Shown: positions 1-12,282 of the stretch, one piece after another
Position numbering within the stretch: position 1 is the stretch's first letter
Layout: the number at the start of each line of letters is the position of its first letter
Source: Agrostemma githago
Taxonomy: Eukaryota > Streptophyta > Magnoliopsida > Caryophyllales > Caryophyllaceae
Assembly: GCA_958450325.1 (NCBI GenBank)
Contig: OY288261.1
Location: forward strand, 12,947,277 to 13,011,276
DNA: 64,000 nucleotides
Direction of reading: 5' to 3'
Notes under the pieces: generated by a model
Databases searched by the model: none
What the model saw: only the letters and a program-made list of their open reading frames with translations
Told to the model about the DNA's origin: nothing
Translations under genes and position numbers: made by a program

Positions 1-167
1 GGATTCTTATACATCCACGGCATTTTTTTTAGTCTAACGAATCGCTAGGCGCTCTGAAGACAATTTAGGCCTAACGGGTCATAGGCACCCAGAAGGCAAA
101 ACCAGCAAACTTTTTTTTTAAAATTTTATTTGAGCCTAACGGGTCATAGGCATCCTGAGGGAAAAAC
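1..167 (+). mobile_element. Internal part of a plus-strand Ogre/Tat-like element, cut by the array insertion
   Basis: This stretch has two copies of a unit containing GCCTAACGGGTCATAGGCA (69 and 134). The same unit recurs just right of the tandem array at 42762, 42808 and 42853. The two pieces were therefore contiguous before the array inserted, with AAAAC as the duplicated target. The 5' end of this element lies outside the window. No ORF is supported here. Confidence 0.7.
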
Positions 168-2616
168 TGTGGACATGACATAGGTCCACCCCGACGCGGC
201 CACGCGCGGGTTTGGGGAGGCGAATGAATCTCCATATGAGAATGGATCGAATTGAAATTTAAATCGAAGTGGAGTCGCCACCAAACTTTGTGGGAGTTCG
301 GGCCCGTTCGAACCCACTTTATATCTTAGTGGGTCATGCCCAAAGTATGGTCCATTCGGATGTCAGAGTTTATTGGGCTCGTCCCTTTGCATTTGATACT
401 GATACCGACATTATCGGATACCGTGTAACGAATGACTCTCGTCCGCCAACAGTTTCGGGCATCCGGAAACCGAGGTTCTGAGTAAGGGGTGAGGGTACGT
501 GTTGGGAAGTTCACAAAGAACACCCAACCCCGCCCGCACATTAGCGGCCTCTACTAAGATATCGAATGACGTTTTAATACGCGTGTTAGTAAAACGATGA
601 AAATGATATGCAAACATTATTTTCCCTAAACATGCGAAAAAGAATGAACGGGTTGCTACGTCGATTTAATGCATCTAATATTAACGTCGAAGTTATATTT
701 AGCATGCGAGGTTTATTTTAGTAGAATAAAATAAACAACGGAAATAAATCGACAAAAGGAACAAACGCGTCAGTAACGGTAAAACGATAATAACGGTTTA
801 TAACTAACATAGAATGATGAGACGAAATATGATGCATGATTTCGAAAAGTAGTTGACACGTGATTGATTTGACACGCGTTGACCGAGGTCATTAAAAATA
901 TTTTATCGAGACTTAAAGAATATTAAAAGACTCCCGGTTTTGAAAATCATTGATTTATTAGGTTGCGTAGAAATATAATGTGATTTATACTCGACCCGAA
1001 TCTCTCGATACTCGCCATATTCTATGCTCGATTATGAGATCGATATCGGATATTTAGAGTGTGCCTAAAATAAGATGTTTGAAGAATTATTGGTAATTGA
1101 ATCACGACAAAATAATCAATTATATGTCACGGTTTTTAGGGAACCGCGCGACCCGCACGATGAGGGCGCGACTCGCGCAGCCACGCGACTCGCACGAGAC
1201 ACGTGCGACTTGTGTGGCGGACTGTTCTTGATCCCGATTTGCGATGCTCGTCGTACCCGGTGTTTGATTATAGAAAACAATACCGAATACTTGGAGTAAA
1301 TTAAAAAAAACTTTATGAGTTACTTTAAATCGAACTAAAACGATATGAATAATCTCCGCGTTTATTGTGTCATATTAATTCTACCGAATTAGGTGACAAC
1401 TATTTTAGCATCAACGAAAATTGAATTAGTTAATTTAATTGACTAAATTGTTTAAATTCAACCTCCAACTATTGAGTTGGTATCGAATCTAATTAATAGA
1501 TTGACACTTGACTAAAAAAAACTCGACTTGCTCCCCTCCGCATCCCGACATCATAATTAATCCTTGCGAATTGTATGATGTCGGATCCGCATCAAAAGGT
1601 TTCGACTTTAACTAAAAAAAGTTTTTTGTTTGAAATAGTTTTTTTTAAAAAAACGATGAGTATGCGGTGGACGATGATTGCGACACGACAAAAATAAAAG
1701 AATCGATTTTGTTGACGTTTGACTCGCTTCAATAATCAAGCGTTCGGGGTGTCGGGATAAGCGACCGGCAACATCGGGTGAAAATCCTTGTATATTCGGG
1801 TTTCCTTATCCCGTCATCCTTTGCGCTCAACACAAATCCACGAGTATTTTAGTGTCTTAATATTTATTATACTAACGATATTAGGACGCGATAATAACGA
1901 TAAAATATATATAACAAAAAAAAAAAAAACAGGACGATTACGACGACACGGACGACACGCAAGGAAGAGAAGAGAGAAAGATGGGATTTTCCTCCCTTAA
2001 CCTACATGTTTCCTGTCTCGGATGGAACTCGTTTCGTTGTGGCTTTAGCACGGGAGTTTCGAGGTTTATGGAGGTTGAGTTATGGTGGTTTATGGTTCCT
2101 AGATTGCTAGGGTTTAGGAGGATAATTAGGATGTAGAATTGATTAGGTTTGTCTTAAGGTTTGCCTTAGGGTTTTTGAAGTTGTGTCAAGATGTGTGTAG
2201 TTATGAAAGTTAGGGTTTTAATTGCATACAAGGGGGTGTATATATAGGCAATTGCTCCCCCTTGTTGTCTAGGGTTTAGTGCCTAGATGGACTTGATCGG
2301 GTGGCCCACCAGAAAGAGGACCGCGGGTTTGCTCTCGGAAACGGCTCAGACCGGTTTTTGACCCGGTCGCTAAAAGACGGTTTTATTTCCGGTGTCGGTT
2401 TTGACCCAAATTAGTCTTATTTGATTGGAAACGATCCACTGGGCCTGAATTTGAGGTCGGTTTTGTGAGATTTATTCTCCGTAAAAAGCCCAAGCCAGAA
2501 ACTAGTGGTTTTGAGCCCATATCCGAGCGTGTATAAACACGTTTGCGTCCGATCATCATCGGGTGTTTTTTGGAAACTGCTATAGACACCTGGCGGTCAA
2601 AATGTGGGTGTCTACA
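168..2616 (-). repeat. LTR A, outer left LTR of the array (3' LTR in element sense)
   Basis: 2449 bp, bounded by TG...CA. It is followed at 2617 by the purine tract and preceded by AAAAC. On the minus strand a TATATATA box lies at 2239-2246, inside a short inverted repeat (2229-2236 with 2257-2264). A second inverted repeat with 11-bp arms lies at 1545-1584. Short plus-strand ORFs in the LTR recur in the other copies but have no recognisable domain and are not called as genes. Confidence 0.92.
2239..2246 (-). promoter_or_regulatory. TATA box of LTR A
   Basis: TATATATA on the minus strand, about 370 bp inside the LTR, a plausible place for the element's RNA start. The same box is at 9557-9564 in LTR B; in LTRs C and D it reads TATGTATA on the plus strand. 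Function is inferred from position. Confidence 0.5.
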
Positions 2617-2629
2617 GAGCCCCCACTCT
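2617..2629 (-). other. Polypurine tract of unit 1
   Basis: On the minus strand this reads AGAGTGGGGGCTC, directly followed by the LTR start TGTAGACA. Equivalent tracts are at 9935-9947 and 20634-20646. A related tract precedes the plus-strand LTR at 43243. Confidence 0.8.
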
Positions 2630-3998
2630 GACTGAGGCTTGGACAGGGCGAAAGTCACAGTAGTTACCAAGCCAATCAAAGATTAAGACCTGGCAGACTT
2701 CCGGTCGGGTCGCTTATAGTCCATTGGACTTGCGTGAAGGGCTCGCCAGCCATAAGATAGAAATCATACCTGAGCTGATGATGATAACTCCGTGGGGATT
2801 TTGGACTTGTCGTGTAAGTCCCGGGTGCGCCTATATGTGGACCCATCCCGTAAAAAATGCCGCCTTGGGCCTTTCGTTGGGGAGATATATGAGCTGTGCG
2901 GTCTTAAATCGTACCTGTATATGTTACACAAAATTTTGCTTGCAACACGTAGGTAAAAGACGCCTCGCGCTAGGGAAAATGATTTTTGCTTCATTTTTAA
3001 ATCGAAATCCTGAAAGCAACTCACGTGCTAGGTTTTCAAAATGGAAAGGGGTAGAAAAGAAATTTGCAGTTTAAATAGACTGAAATTTGACCTTGTCGAA
3101 AAGGATTTTTTTCCAAATGGCTAAATTTTGCAAATTTTAAAATGAGAACTTGAAGAGAGAGGTATACCGACAGACTCGACTCTGGACGTGACCGGACGAG
3201 TTGACAGACACGACTAGACTCTCGAGGGGTTGGACCGTAACTCGGTAGGGGCTGGGCCACCTAACAAGACTCTTAAGTTGCGCTATTCCGTAGCCTAGGC
3301 GAGTGGCAACATGGTCGAATCCTCGGAATGGAAAGGATATGCTATGGGGGGATTGCAATAGTCTGTAATGAGACTGTTTTGGCATGACCGCAATAATGCC
3401 GTATTCTAGTGTTCTTTTGGATTTTTCAGTTTTGGGGTATATTCCAAAGGTGGGTGTCACCTTGAGTCCCTAACGGATTCTTGTCTTCGACTAAACCGAG
3501 TACTAGGACACACTACGGAAAGGAGGCTAGATTTTGAAAGTATTTGGATTATGTGAATGGATGGAGAACATCTGCCTAGAAGAAGCCCTCAGGACAACAA
3601 AGCTAGCTGTTGAGAACGTGACCGGAATGATGGCGCTTTTTTGAATATGTGTCAATGTGGGTGGTTGTGCCTCTATTGAAAGGCTACCTACGTATTCACG
3701 TGTAGTAAAATCAAACCAAGCCGTAGTTCAGTGGATTGGAAGATATATTATGGTGCTTAGTTAATAGAACTTTGTGTGTAACTAGCCATAACAATGGTGC
3801 AGGCTAGGTGCATTCCCAATGATGTCTTTATCAAAAGGGCTAGAATGGTTAGGATATTGATCCTGTGACTGTGAGCGTTCTCCGGGATAGCCCCCAGAGG
3901 TGGTGGGAACTATTTGGGCATGTTCTATGCCGACCGCAGGTTGAGTTCCCGTGTTTGGGGGATGGTAACTGGTTTGGATGAGAAGAATTGGGATAGGA

Positions 3999-4117
3999 TT
4001 TGACGAGTTTTGCTCTCGGGTCTTTGACGAGTTTTGATCTCGGGTCTTTGACGAGTTTTGATCTCGGGTCTTTGACGAGTTTTGATCTCGGGTCTTTGAC
4101 GAGTTGTGATCTCGGGT
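3999..4117. repeat. 24-bp minisatellite, 5 copies (unit 1)
   Basis: Copies of TTTGACGAGTTTTGATCTCG plus GGTC start at 3999, 4023, 4047, 4071 and 4095. Unit 2 has 2 copies (11332-11379) and unit 3 has 3 (22028-22098). The following TTGTG run also differs in length between units. Confidence 0.9.
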
Positions 4118-5066
4118 TTGCGTATGGTGATTGTGAATTCTGTTGTGTCGTGTTGTGTTGTGTTGTGTTGTGTTGTGTTGTAGTTATTGTGCAAGGGGGA
4201 AGTCGAGTAAAAATGGCTCGAACTTTGATCGGGGTAAGTTGATAATGCGAGATCTGGTTTCCATGTCTGGCCCTAATGGTTAGGGGTATCCTATGGAGCT
4301 TGAGTCCTCAAAATTCTGGGCTGTCTCTATCCTAGGTCTCGAGCAGGTCTTGAGGGTTGTAATGTGGGAAGGCTGGATGCGGTGTTAGCTGACCAACATG
4401 ATTATCTCTCCCCTATCGGATAGTATTGATAAATTTTGAATTGACCGTACCCTGGTCAAAGGGTTTTCACTTGGGTTGACCGTTGACCACGGTCATGGGT
4501 TTTTGGAAGTTCTTTTTGATCATGCCCAGCTCTTTTGTTTTGGGCCTTTTGCTTTTCCTTGGACTTTTGTTTTTTTTTTCTTGTCCGGCTTTTTTTTCTC
4601 TTTTTTTCTGTTGGTCAAACTAACACCTAAGGTAGGGATGGTCAGTCTTATTGGAGGGGTGTTTTTTATGGGAATGGGCTTGCCTCCCGTCTTGAACCCA
4701 AACTAGGAGACTACCTGATTTGTCATAGGATTCGATACCGCTCCCTAAGGGTAGTTATGTGGCTTTCTATGTCAGACATGGAACAGGTAAAGGAAAACAC
4801 GGGTCTCGATTTCCTGCAGTCATTATAGATGTGCCTGTAATAGTCACGTGCATGGGCTCACAGTGTATGATGGTGTTCATCATGTTCTCGGAAACACATA
4901 AGGAAAGTACATATGAGAAGTAGAAAAGCTGATTTTATTGAATTTTGAAAAAAGGGACAGAATACAACTGACTCTGACTCTGAGTTTGACATTGGAAGAA
5001 ATAGCACATCCTAGACTCGAACTCAGACTCGGACTTAAATCCAATCAGGACTCCCGGATGATGTTG

Positions 5067-5900
5067 TCAATAGTCGTCGGTTTCTAGGGACTCGAGTTGA
5101 TGTCTAGTATAGCCTTCAGTAGAAGCTTCACCCAGATCTTCATTATGTCGAAGATCGTCTTCAATCCTATTGACCATTTCGGTAAGCACCGCAAAGTTCG
5201 AAATGCCGGCATACCTAAGATGGACACGGTAGGAAGGTAGGAGGTTGTTGATGAACGCTTCCACTAGTGTCTTCTCGTTGGGCTTGTCTACCAACTTCAC
5301 ACTTTCGGCCCTCCACCTTTGAAGGTACTTGGTGAAACCTTCTTTGGGCTCTTGGGCCATAACCTCCAGAGTACGCATCGTAGTCTGGATCTCGATATTA
5401 TCAGCGTAATTCCGAGCGAACTTTGTTGCCACGTCATCCCAAGTCGGGTATTTCTTGGAGTCTAGCCTGTAGTACCAGGCTTTTGGATGCTTTTCGAGGG
5501 AGGAAGCGAACAAGTGCTTGAACATGTTGGATTTCACCCCCTTGATAGCCATGAATTCTTTGAAAGCCCGAATGTGATGAACCGGGTCTTCAATACCCTC
5601 AAACATCGGTATGCCCGTAAGGTGGAGGTTAGCAGGTAGCTCGTCATTCAAAGGCGAGTAGGAACGAGCATTCTCCGTATGGCTCGAGTTGCTTGTTGAC
5701 AAGTGGACCTGTTCTTCGAGCTTGCGAACAACGCTGGTTAGTTCAGCTATGGGCCCAGTGGGCTCAGATCCAGCAACAGGAGTCTCTTTCTCCACGGCAC
5801 TTAAGCAGGCGGCAAGGGTTGTTTTGTCAGTCTCGATAGCCGTCGATCAGGTCTCGATCTTAACCAGCGCGGCTTTCAGTTCGTCCAAGGTTTCTTGCAT
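5067..5900 (-). pseudogene. gag-like gene of unit 1, premature stop at codon 18
   Basis: This is homologous over its full length to the open 277-codon gag of unit 2. The equivalent start codon is at 5898-5900. An in-frame TGA at 5847-5849 replaces codon 18, so the reading frame opens again only downstream of it. The rest, including the retrotransposon gag core (FKEFMAIKGVKS through FINNLLPSYRVHL), is intact to the normal stop at 5067. Gag would package element RNA into virus-like particles in the cytoplasm; this copy is probably non-functional. Confidence 0.85.
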
Positions 5901-6784
5901 CTTGCGTTGGCTTCTGGTTATGGGTGGCCTGTCTGTAAGAATACCGCGTAATCAAAAAAGTTGCTTCGGAACCCAAATTCACCAAGGCATAGGAAATAGT
6001 GCGGGAGGAGAGACGACTTCAGTTTGACTCGGGTTAGACTCTCCTAAGACAAATGTGTAGGGTACGATTCTCGGAGTGAACGTGATTAATCGCTCCGTCG
6101 GAGAATAGCCCACAAGTGAGACTAAGGACTTAGATAGGACTCAGATGGTGTGACATCTAAGTGACTCTAAAGTGGGGTACGTGAGACACGTGTAAGACAT
6201 GACCCTTAGAGTAACCGTGATTGATCGCCCTGCTGAAGGGTAGCCCCCAAGTGGGATTGAAGATTTGTTAATACTCGAGTGTTGGACGAGTGACCCTTAG
6301 ACGTAAGGACCACGAACCTTTTGTTATAGGGCTATGCCTTGTAAAAGGTTGACTCAGAAAAGACACCTAGAGGGGTGGCTTGTGAAAGGTGGGCCTCCCT
6401 TAGAATTCGGCATGTGGGTCGAGTCCTGTTCGAAGGAAGGTCCATGTGAGACATTACCAGAATTTTAGACTCGAGTGTGTAAACGGGCCTTCCTTTGTAG
6501 GAGTATGTCCTACGTAGGTGGGCCATGCCCTAGTCAAATAAGGCGGACTGGGATAGGGAAGAATCGCGTGATGTAAGATCGACAGAGTTTCGACGCTAAA
6601 GACCTCGACGACTTATGACACGACCCGACACATGCTAAATACAGGAAGTCCTAAGAAGAGGAAGGTTTTGAAAATGATTTTTTTTAATCCGAAAGAAATT
6701 TGGTGGAGCGGGCCCGATTTTTCAAAAATTAGAAAAAAAAATGTATTGGGCCTCAATTTTGAGAGTTCGAAAATATTTTCGAGT

Positions 6785-7030
6785 TTTGAAATGGGCAGAA
6801 TACCGGCTAGAAATAGGCTATTTTGAGTAAAATCATAAGTCCTAAATTCGGTATACGTCCCGGGTGTTGAAATGGGCAGAATACCGGCTAGAAATAGGCT
6901 ATTTTGAGTAAAATCATAAGTCCTAAATTCGGTCTACGTCCCGGGTTTTGAAATGGGCAGAATACCGGCTAGAAATAGGCTATTTTGAGTAAAATCATAA
7001 GTCCTAAATTCGGTATACGTCCCGGGTTTT
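6785..7030. repeat. 81-bp tandem repeat, three copies (unit 1)
   Basis: The word GAAATGGGCAGAATACCGG recurs at 6788, 6869 and 6950, a period of 81 bp. Matching blocks lie at about 13989-14245 (unit 2) and 24741-24990 (unit 3). They sit between the primer binding site and gag, in the untranslated leader. Because 81 is a multiple of 3, unit 2 happens to stay open on the minus strand over 13900-14331. Confidence 0.9.
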
Positions 7031-7458
7031 GAAATTGGATATTTTGAGAAAAGGATGCAGTTTTTGAAAAATGACGGTTTTTGAAAACGACACGGAAACC
7101 AAGTAGTATATAGTCACGCAAGCCTTATAACGACACTATGTATGCTCTATACTAAGTCTCGATCGGTCTATAAAGGGTCTATACCAGTGCACATAGCCTA
7201 GACGTGAATCGGGACGGACTCTCTAAGTCGAGTTGAGCTTAGAACATGCCGCGAAACCCATACGAATCTGCTATGGACACCTTTGACATATCCATATTGG
7301 AGTACATCACGGTATAGTGGGACGTCGGTCGCGAGTACCGGCCCAGGAAAATAGGGTTATGCATGAACCGTAAAACTAAAACGTGTATTGTACTAGTCAA
7401 ACGATTTCTATTCGAGTCTCACCCTGAGGATGCCGATGGTAAGTCACGCATCAGTTAA

Positions 7459-7476
7459 TCCCCAGCGGAGTCGCCA
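7459..7476 (-). other. Primer binding site, unit 1
   Basis: On the minus strand it reads TGGCGACTCCGCTGGGGA, 3 nt downstream of the end of LTR B. It begins TGG, complementary to the CCA end of a tRNA. This type of site is reported for Ogre/Tat elements (tRNA-Arg, from memory). Unit 2 is identical (14673-14690). Confidence 0.8.
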
Positions 7477-7479
7477 AAT

Positions 7480-9216
7480 TGTGGACATGACATAGGTCCA
7501 CCCCGACGCGGCCACGCGCGGGTTTGGGGAGGTGAATGAATCTCCATATGAGAATGGATCGAATTAAAATTTAAATCGAAGTGGAGTCGCCACCGAACTT
7601 TGTGGGAGTTCGGGCCCGTTCGAACCCACTCTATATCTTAGTGGGCCATGCGCAAAGTATGGCCCATTCGGATGTCAGAGTTTATTGGGCTCGTCCCTTT
7701 GCATTTGATACCGATACCGACATTATCGAATACCGTGTATTGAATGACTCTCGTACGCCAACTGGTTCGGGCATCCGGAAACCGAGGTTCTGAGTAAGGG
7801 GTGAGGGTACGTGTTGGGAAGTTCACGAAGAACACCCAACCCCGCCCGCACATTAGCGGCCTCTACTAAGATATCGAATGACGTTTTAATACGCGTGTTA
7901 GTAAAACGATGAAAATGATATGCAAACATTATTTTCCCTAAACATGCGAAAAAGAATGAACGGGTTGCTACGTCGATTTAATGCATCTAATATTAACGTC
8001 GAAGTTATATTTGGCATGCAGAGGTTTATTTTAGTACAATAAAATAAACAACGGAAATAAATCGACAAAAGGAACAAAAGCGTCAGTAACGGTATAACGA
8101 TAATAACGGTTTATAACTAACATAGAATGATGAGACAAAATATGATGCATGATTTTGAAAAGTAGTATGACACGTGATTGATTTGACACGCGTTGACCGA
8201 GGTCATTAAAAATATTTTATCGAGACTTAAAGAATATTAAAAGACTCCCGGTTTTGAAAATCATTGATTTATTAGGTCGCGTAGAAATATAATGTGATTT
8301 ATACTCGACCCGAATCTCTCGATTATCGCCATATTCTATGCTCGATTATGAGATCGATATCGGATATTTAGAGTGTGCCTAAAATAAGATGTTTGAAGAA
8401 TTATTGGTAATTGAATCACGACGAAATAATCAATTTTATGTCACGATTTTCAGGGAACCGCGCGACCCGCGCGATGAGGGCGCGACAAGCGCAGCCACGC
8501 GACTTGCACGAGACACGTGCGACTCGCGTGGCGGACTGTTCTCGATCCCGCTTTGCGATGCTCGTCGTACCCGGTGTTTGATTATAGAAAACAATACCGA
8601 ATACTTGGAGTAAAGTAAAAAAAAAACTTTATGAGTCGCTTTAAATCGAACTAAAACGATATGAATAATCTCCGCGTTTATAGTGTCATATTAATTCTAC
8701 CGAATTAGGTGACAACTATTTTAGCATCAACGAAAATCGAATTAGTTAATTTAATTGACTAAATTGTTTAAATTCGACCTCCAACTATTGAGTTGGTATC
8801 GAATCTAATAGATTGACACTTGACTAAAAAAACTCGACTTGCTCCCCTTTGCATCCCGACATCATAATTAATCCTTGCGAATTGTATGATGTCGAATCCA
8901 CATCAAAAGGTTTCGACTTGAACTAAAAAAAAGTTTTTTGTTTGAAATAGTTATTTTTTAAAAAACGATGAGTATGCGGTGGACGATGATTGCGACGCTA
9001 CAAAAATAAAAGAATCGATTTTGTTGACGTTTGACACGCTTCAATAATCAAGCGTTCGGGGTGTCGGGATAAGCGACTGGCAACATCGGGTGAAAACCCT
9101 TGTATATTCGGGTTTCCTTATCCCGTCATCCTTTGCGCTCGACACAAATCCACGAGTATTTTAGTGTCTTAATATTTATTATACTAACGATATTAGAACG
9201 CGATAATAACGATAAA

Positions 9217-9247
<31 letters not shown>

Positions 9248-9934
9248 CAGGACGATTACGACGACACGGACAACACGTGAGGAAGAGAAGAGAGAAAGAT
9301 GGGATTTTCCACCCTCAACCTACATGTTTCTTGTCTCGGATGGAACTCGTTTCGTTGTGGCTTTAGCACGGGAGTTTCGATGTTTATGGAGGTTGAGTTA
9401 TGGTGGTTTATGGTTCCTAGATTGCTAGGGTTTAGGAGGATAATTAGGATGTAGAATTGATTAGGTTTGTCTTAAGGTTTGCCTTAGGGTTTTTGAAGTT
9501 GTGTCAAGATGTGTGTAGTTATGAAAGTTAGGGTTTTAATTGCATACAAGGGGGTGTATATATAGGCAATTGCTCCCCCTTGTTGTCTAGGGTTTAGTGC
9601 CTTGATGGACTTGATCGGGTGGCCCACCTGAAAGAGAACCGCGGGTTTGCTCTCGGAAATGGCTTTGACCGATTTTTGACCCGGTCGCTAAAAGACAGTT
9701 TTATTTCCGGTGTCGGTTTTGACCCAAATTAGTCTTATTTGATTGGAAACGACCCACTGGGCCTGAATTTGAGGTCGGTTTTGTGAGATTTGTTCTCCAT
9801 AAAAAGCCCAAGCCAGAAACTAATGGTTTTGAGCCCATATCCGAGCGCGTAGAAACACGTTTGCGTCCGATCATCATCGGGTATTTTTTGGAAACTGCTA
9901 TAGACGCCTGGCGGTCAAAATGTGGGTGTCTACA
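7480..9934 (-). repeat. LTR B, inner LTR of the array
   Basis: 2455 bp with the same ends as LTR A. It serves at once as 5' LTR of unit 1 and 3' LTR of unit 2. There is no target duplication around it: its flanks are a primer binding site on the left and a purine tract on the right. It carries a long poly(A) tract on the plus strand (about 9222-9247) that differs in length from the other LTRs. Confidence 0.92.
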
Positions 9935-12282
9935 GAGCCCCCACTCTGACTGAGGCTTGGACAGGGCGAAAGTCACAGTAGCTACCAGGCCAATCAAAGA
10001 TTAAGACCTGGCAGACTTCTGGTCGGGTCGCTTATAGTCCATTGGACTTGCGTGAAGGGCTCGCCAGCCATAAGATAGAAATCATACCTGAGCTGATGAT
10101 GATAACTCCGTGGGGATTTTGGACTTGTCGTGCAAGTCCCGGGTGCGCCTATATGTGGGCCCATCCCGTGAAAAATGCCGCCTTGGGCCTTCCGCTGGGG
10201 AGATATGTGAGTTGCGCGGTCTTGAATCGTACCTGTATAAGTTACACAAAATTTTGCATGCAACACGTAGGTAAAAGACGACTCGCGCTGGGAAAATGAT
10301 TTTTGCTTCATTTTGAAATCGAAATCCTGAAAGCAACTCACGTGCTAGGTTTTCAAAATGGAAAGGGGTAGAAAAGAAATTTGCAGTTTAAATAGACTGA
10401 AATTTGACCTTCTCGAAAAGGAATTTTTTTTTTTCAAATGACTAAATTTTGCAAATTTTAAAATGAGAACTTGAAGAGAGAGGTATACCGACAGACTCGA
10501 CTCTGGACGTGACCGGACGAGTTGACAGACACGACTAGACTCTCGAGGGGTTGGACCGTGACTTGGTAGGGGGTGGGCCACCTAACAAGACTCTTAAGTT
10601 GCGCTATTCCGTAGCCTAGGCGAGTAGCAACATGGTCGAATCCTCGGAATGGGAAAGATATGCTATTGGGGAATTGCAATAGTCTGTAATGAGACTGTTT
10701 TGGCATGACCGCAACAATGTCGTATTCTAGTGTTCTTTTGGATTTTTCGGTTTTGGGGTATATTCCAAAGGTGGGTGTCACCTTGAGTCCCTAACGGATT
10801 TTTATCTTCGACTAAGCCGAGTACTACGACACACTACGGAAAGGAGGCTAGATTTTGAAAGTATTTGAATTATGTGAATGGATGGAAAACTTCTGCCTAG
10901 AAAAAGCCCCCAGGACAACAAAGCTAGCTGTTGAGAACATGACGGTGTCGTGACCGGAATGATGGCGCTTTTTTGAATGTGTGTCAATGTGGGTGATTGT
11001 GCCTCTGTTGAAAGGCTACCTACGTATTCACGTGTAGTGAAATCAAACCAAGCCGTAGTTCAGTGGATTGGAAGATATATTATGGTGCTTAGTCTAATAG
11101 GACTTTGTGTGTAACTAGCCATAACAATGGTGCAGGCTAGGTGCATTCCCAATGATGTCTTGATCAAAAGGGCTAGAATGGTTAGGATATTGATCCTGTG
11201 ACTGTGAGCGTTCTCCGGGATAGCCCCCAGAGGTGGTGTGAACTATTTGGGCATGTTCTATGCCGATCGCAGGTTGAGTTCCCGTGTTTGGGGGATGGTA
11301 ACTGGTTTGGATGAGAAGAATTGGGATGGGATTTGACGAGTTTTGATCTCGGGTCTTTGACGAGTTGTGATCTCGGGTTTGCGTGTGGTGATTGTGAATT
11401 CTGTTGTGTCGTGTTGTGTTGTGTTGTAGTTATTGTGCAAGGGGGAAGTCGAGTAAAAATGGCTCGAACTTTGATTGGGGTAAGTTGATAATGCGGGATC
11501 TGGTTTCCATTTCTGGCCCTAATGGTTAGGGGTATCCTATGGAGCTTGAGTCCTCAAAATTCCGGGCTGTCTCTAGCCTAGGTCTCGAGCAGGTCTTGAG
11601 GGTTGTAATGTGGGAAGGCTAGATGCGGTGTTAGCTGACCAACGTGATTATAAATTTTGAATTGACCGTACCCTGGTCAAAGGGTTTTCACTTGGGTTGA
11701 CCGTTGACCACGGTCATGGGTTTTTGGAAGTTCTTTTTGATCATGCCCAGCTCTTTCGTTTTGGGCCTTTTGCTTTTCCTTGGACTTTTGTTTTTTTTTT
11801 CCGGCTTTTTTTTCTCTTTTTTTCTGTTGGTCAGACTAACACCTAAGGTAGGGATGGTCAGTCTTATTGAAGGGGTGTTTTTTATGGGAATGGGCTTGCC
11901 TCCCGTCTTGAACCCAAACTAGGAGACTACCTGATTTGTCATAGGATTCGATACCGCTCCCTAAGGATAGTTATGTGGCTTTCTATGTCATACATGGAAC
12001 AGGTAAAGGAAAACACGGGTCTCGATTTCTTGCAGTCATTATAGATGTGCCTGTAATAGTCACGTGCATGGGCTCACAATGTATGATGGTGTTCATCATG
12101 TTCTCGGAAACACATAAGGAAAGTATATATGAGAAGTAGAAAAGCTGATTTTATTGAATTTTGAAAAAAGAAACAGAATACAACTGACTCTGAATCTGAG
12201 TTTGACTTTGGAAGAAATAGCACATCCTATATTCGGACTCAGACTCAGACTTAAATCCAATCAGGACTCTCGGATGATGTTG

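Larger units (their letters stand above)
2617..7479 (-). mobile_element. Internal region 1 of the array (decayed gag)
   Basis: It holds, in element order (right to left), the primer binding site (7459-7476), three 81-bp repeats (about 6785-7030), the broken gag (5067-5900), a 24-bp minisatellite (3999-4117), a TTGTG run (about 4139-4180) and the purine tract (2617-2629). The stretch from 2630 to 5066 has no recognisable domain. Confidence 0.85.

Noticed and set aside
268..1300. Small plus-strand ORFs repeated in each array LTR (near 269 and 1075 in LTR A)
   Set aside because: They recur only because the LTR recurs, are antisense to the element, have no domain, and change length between copies.
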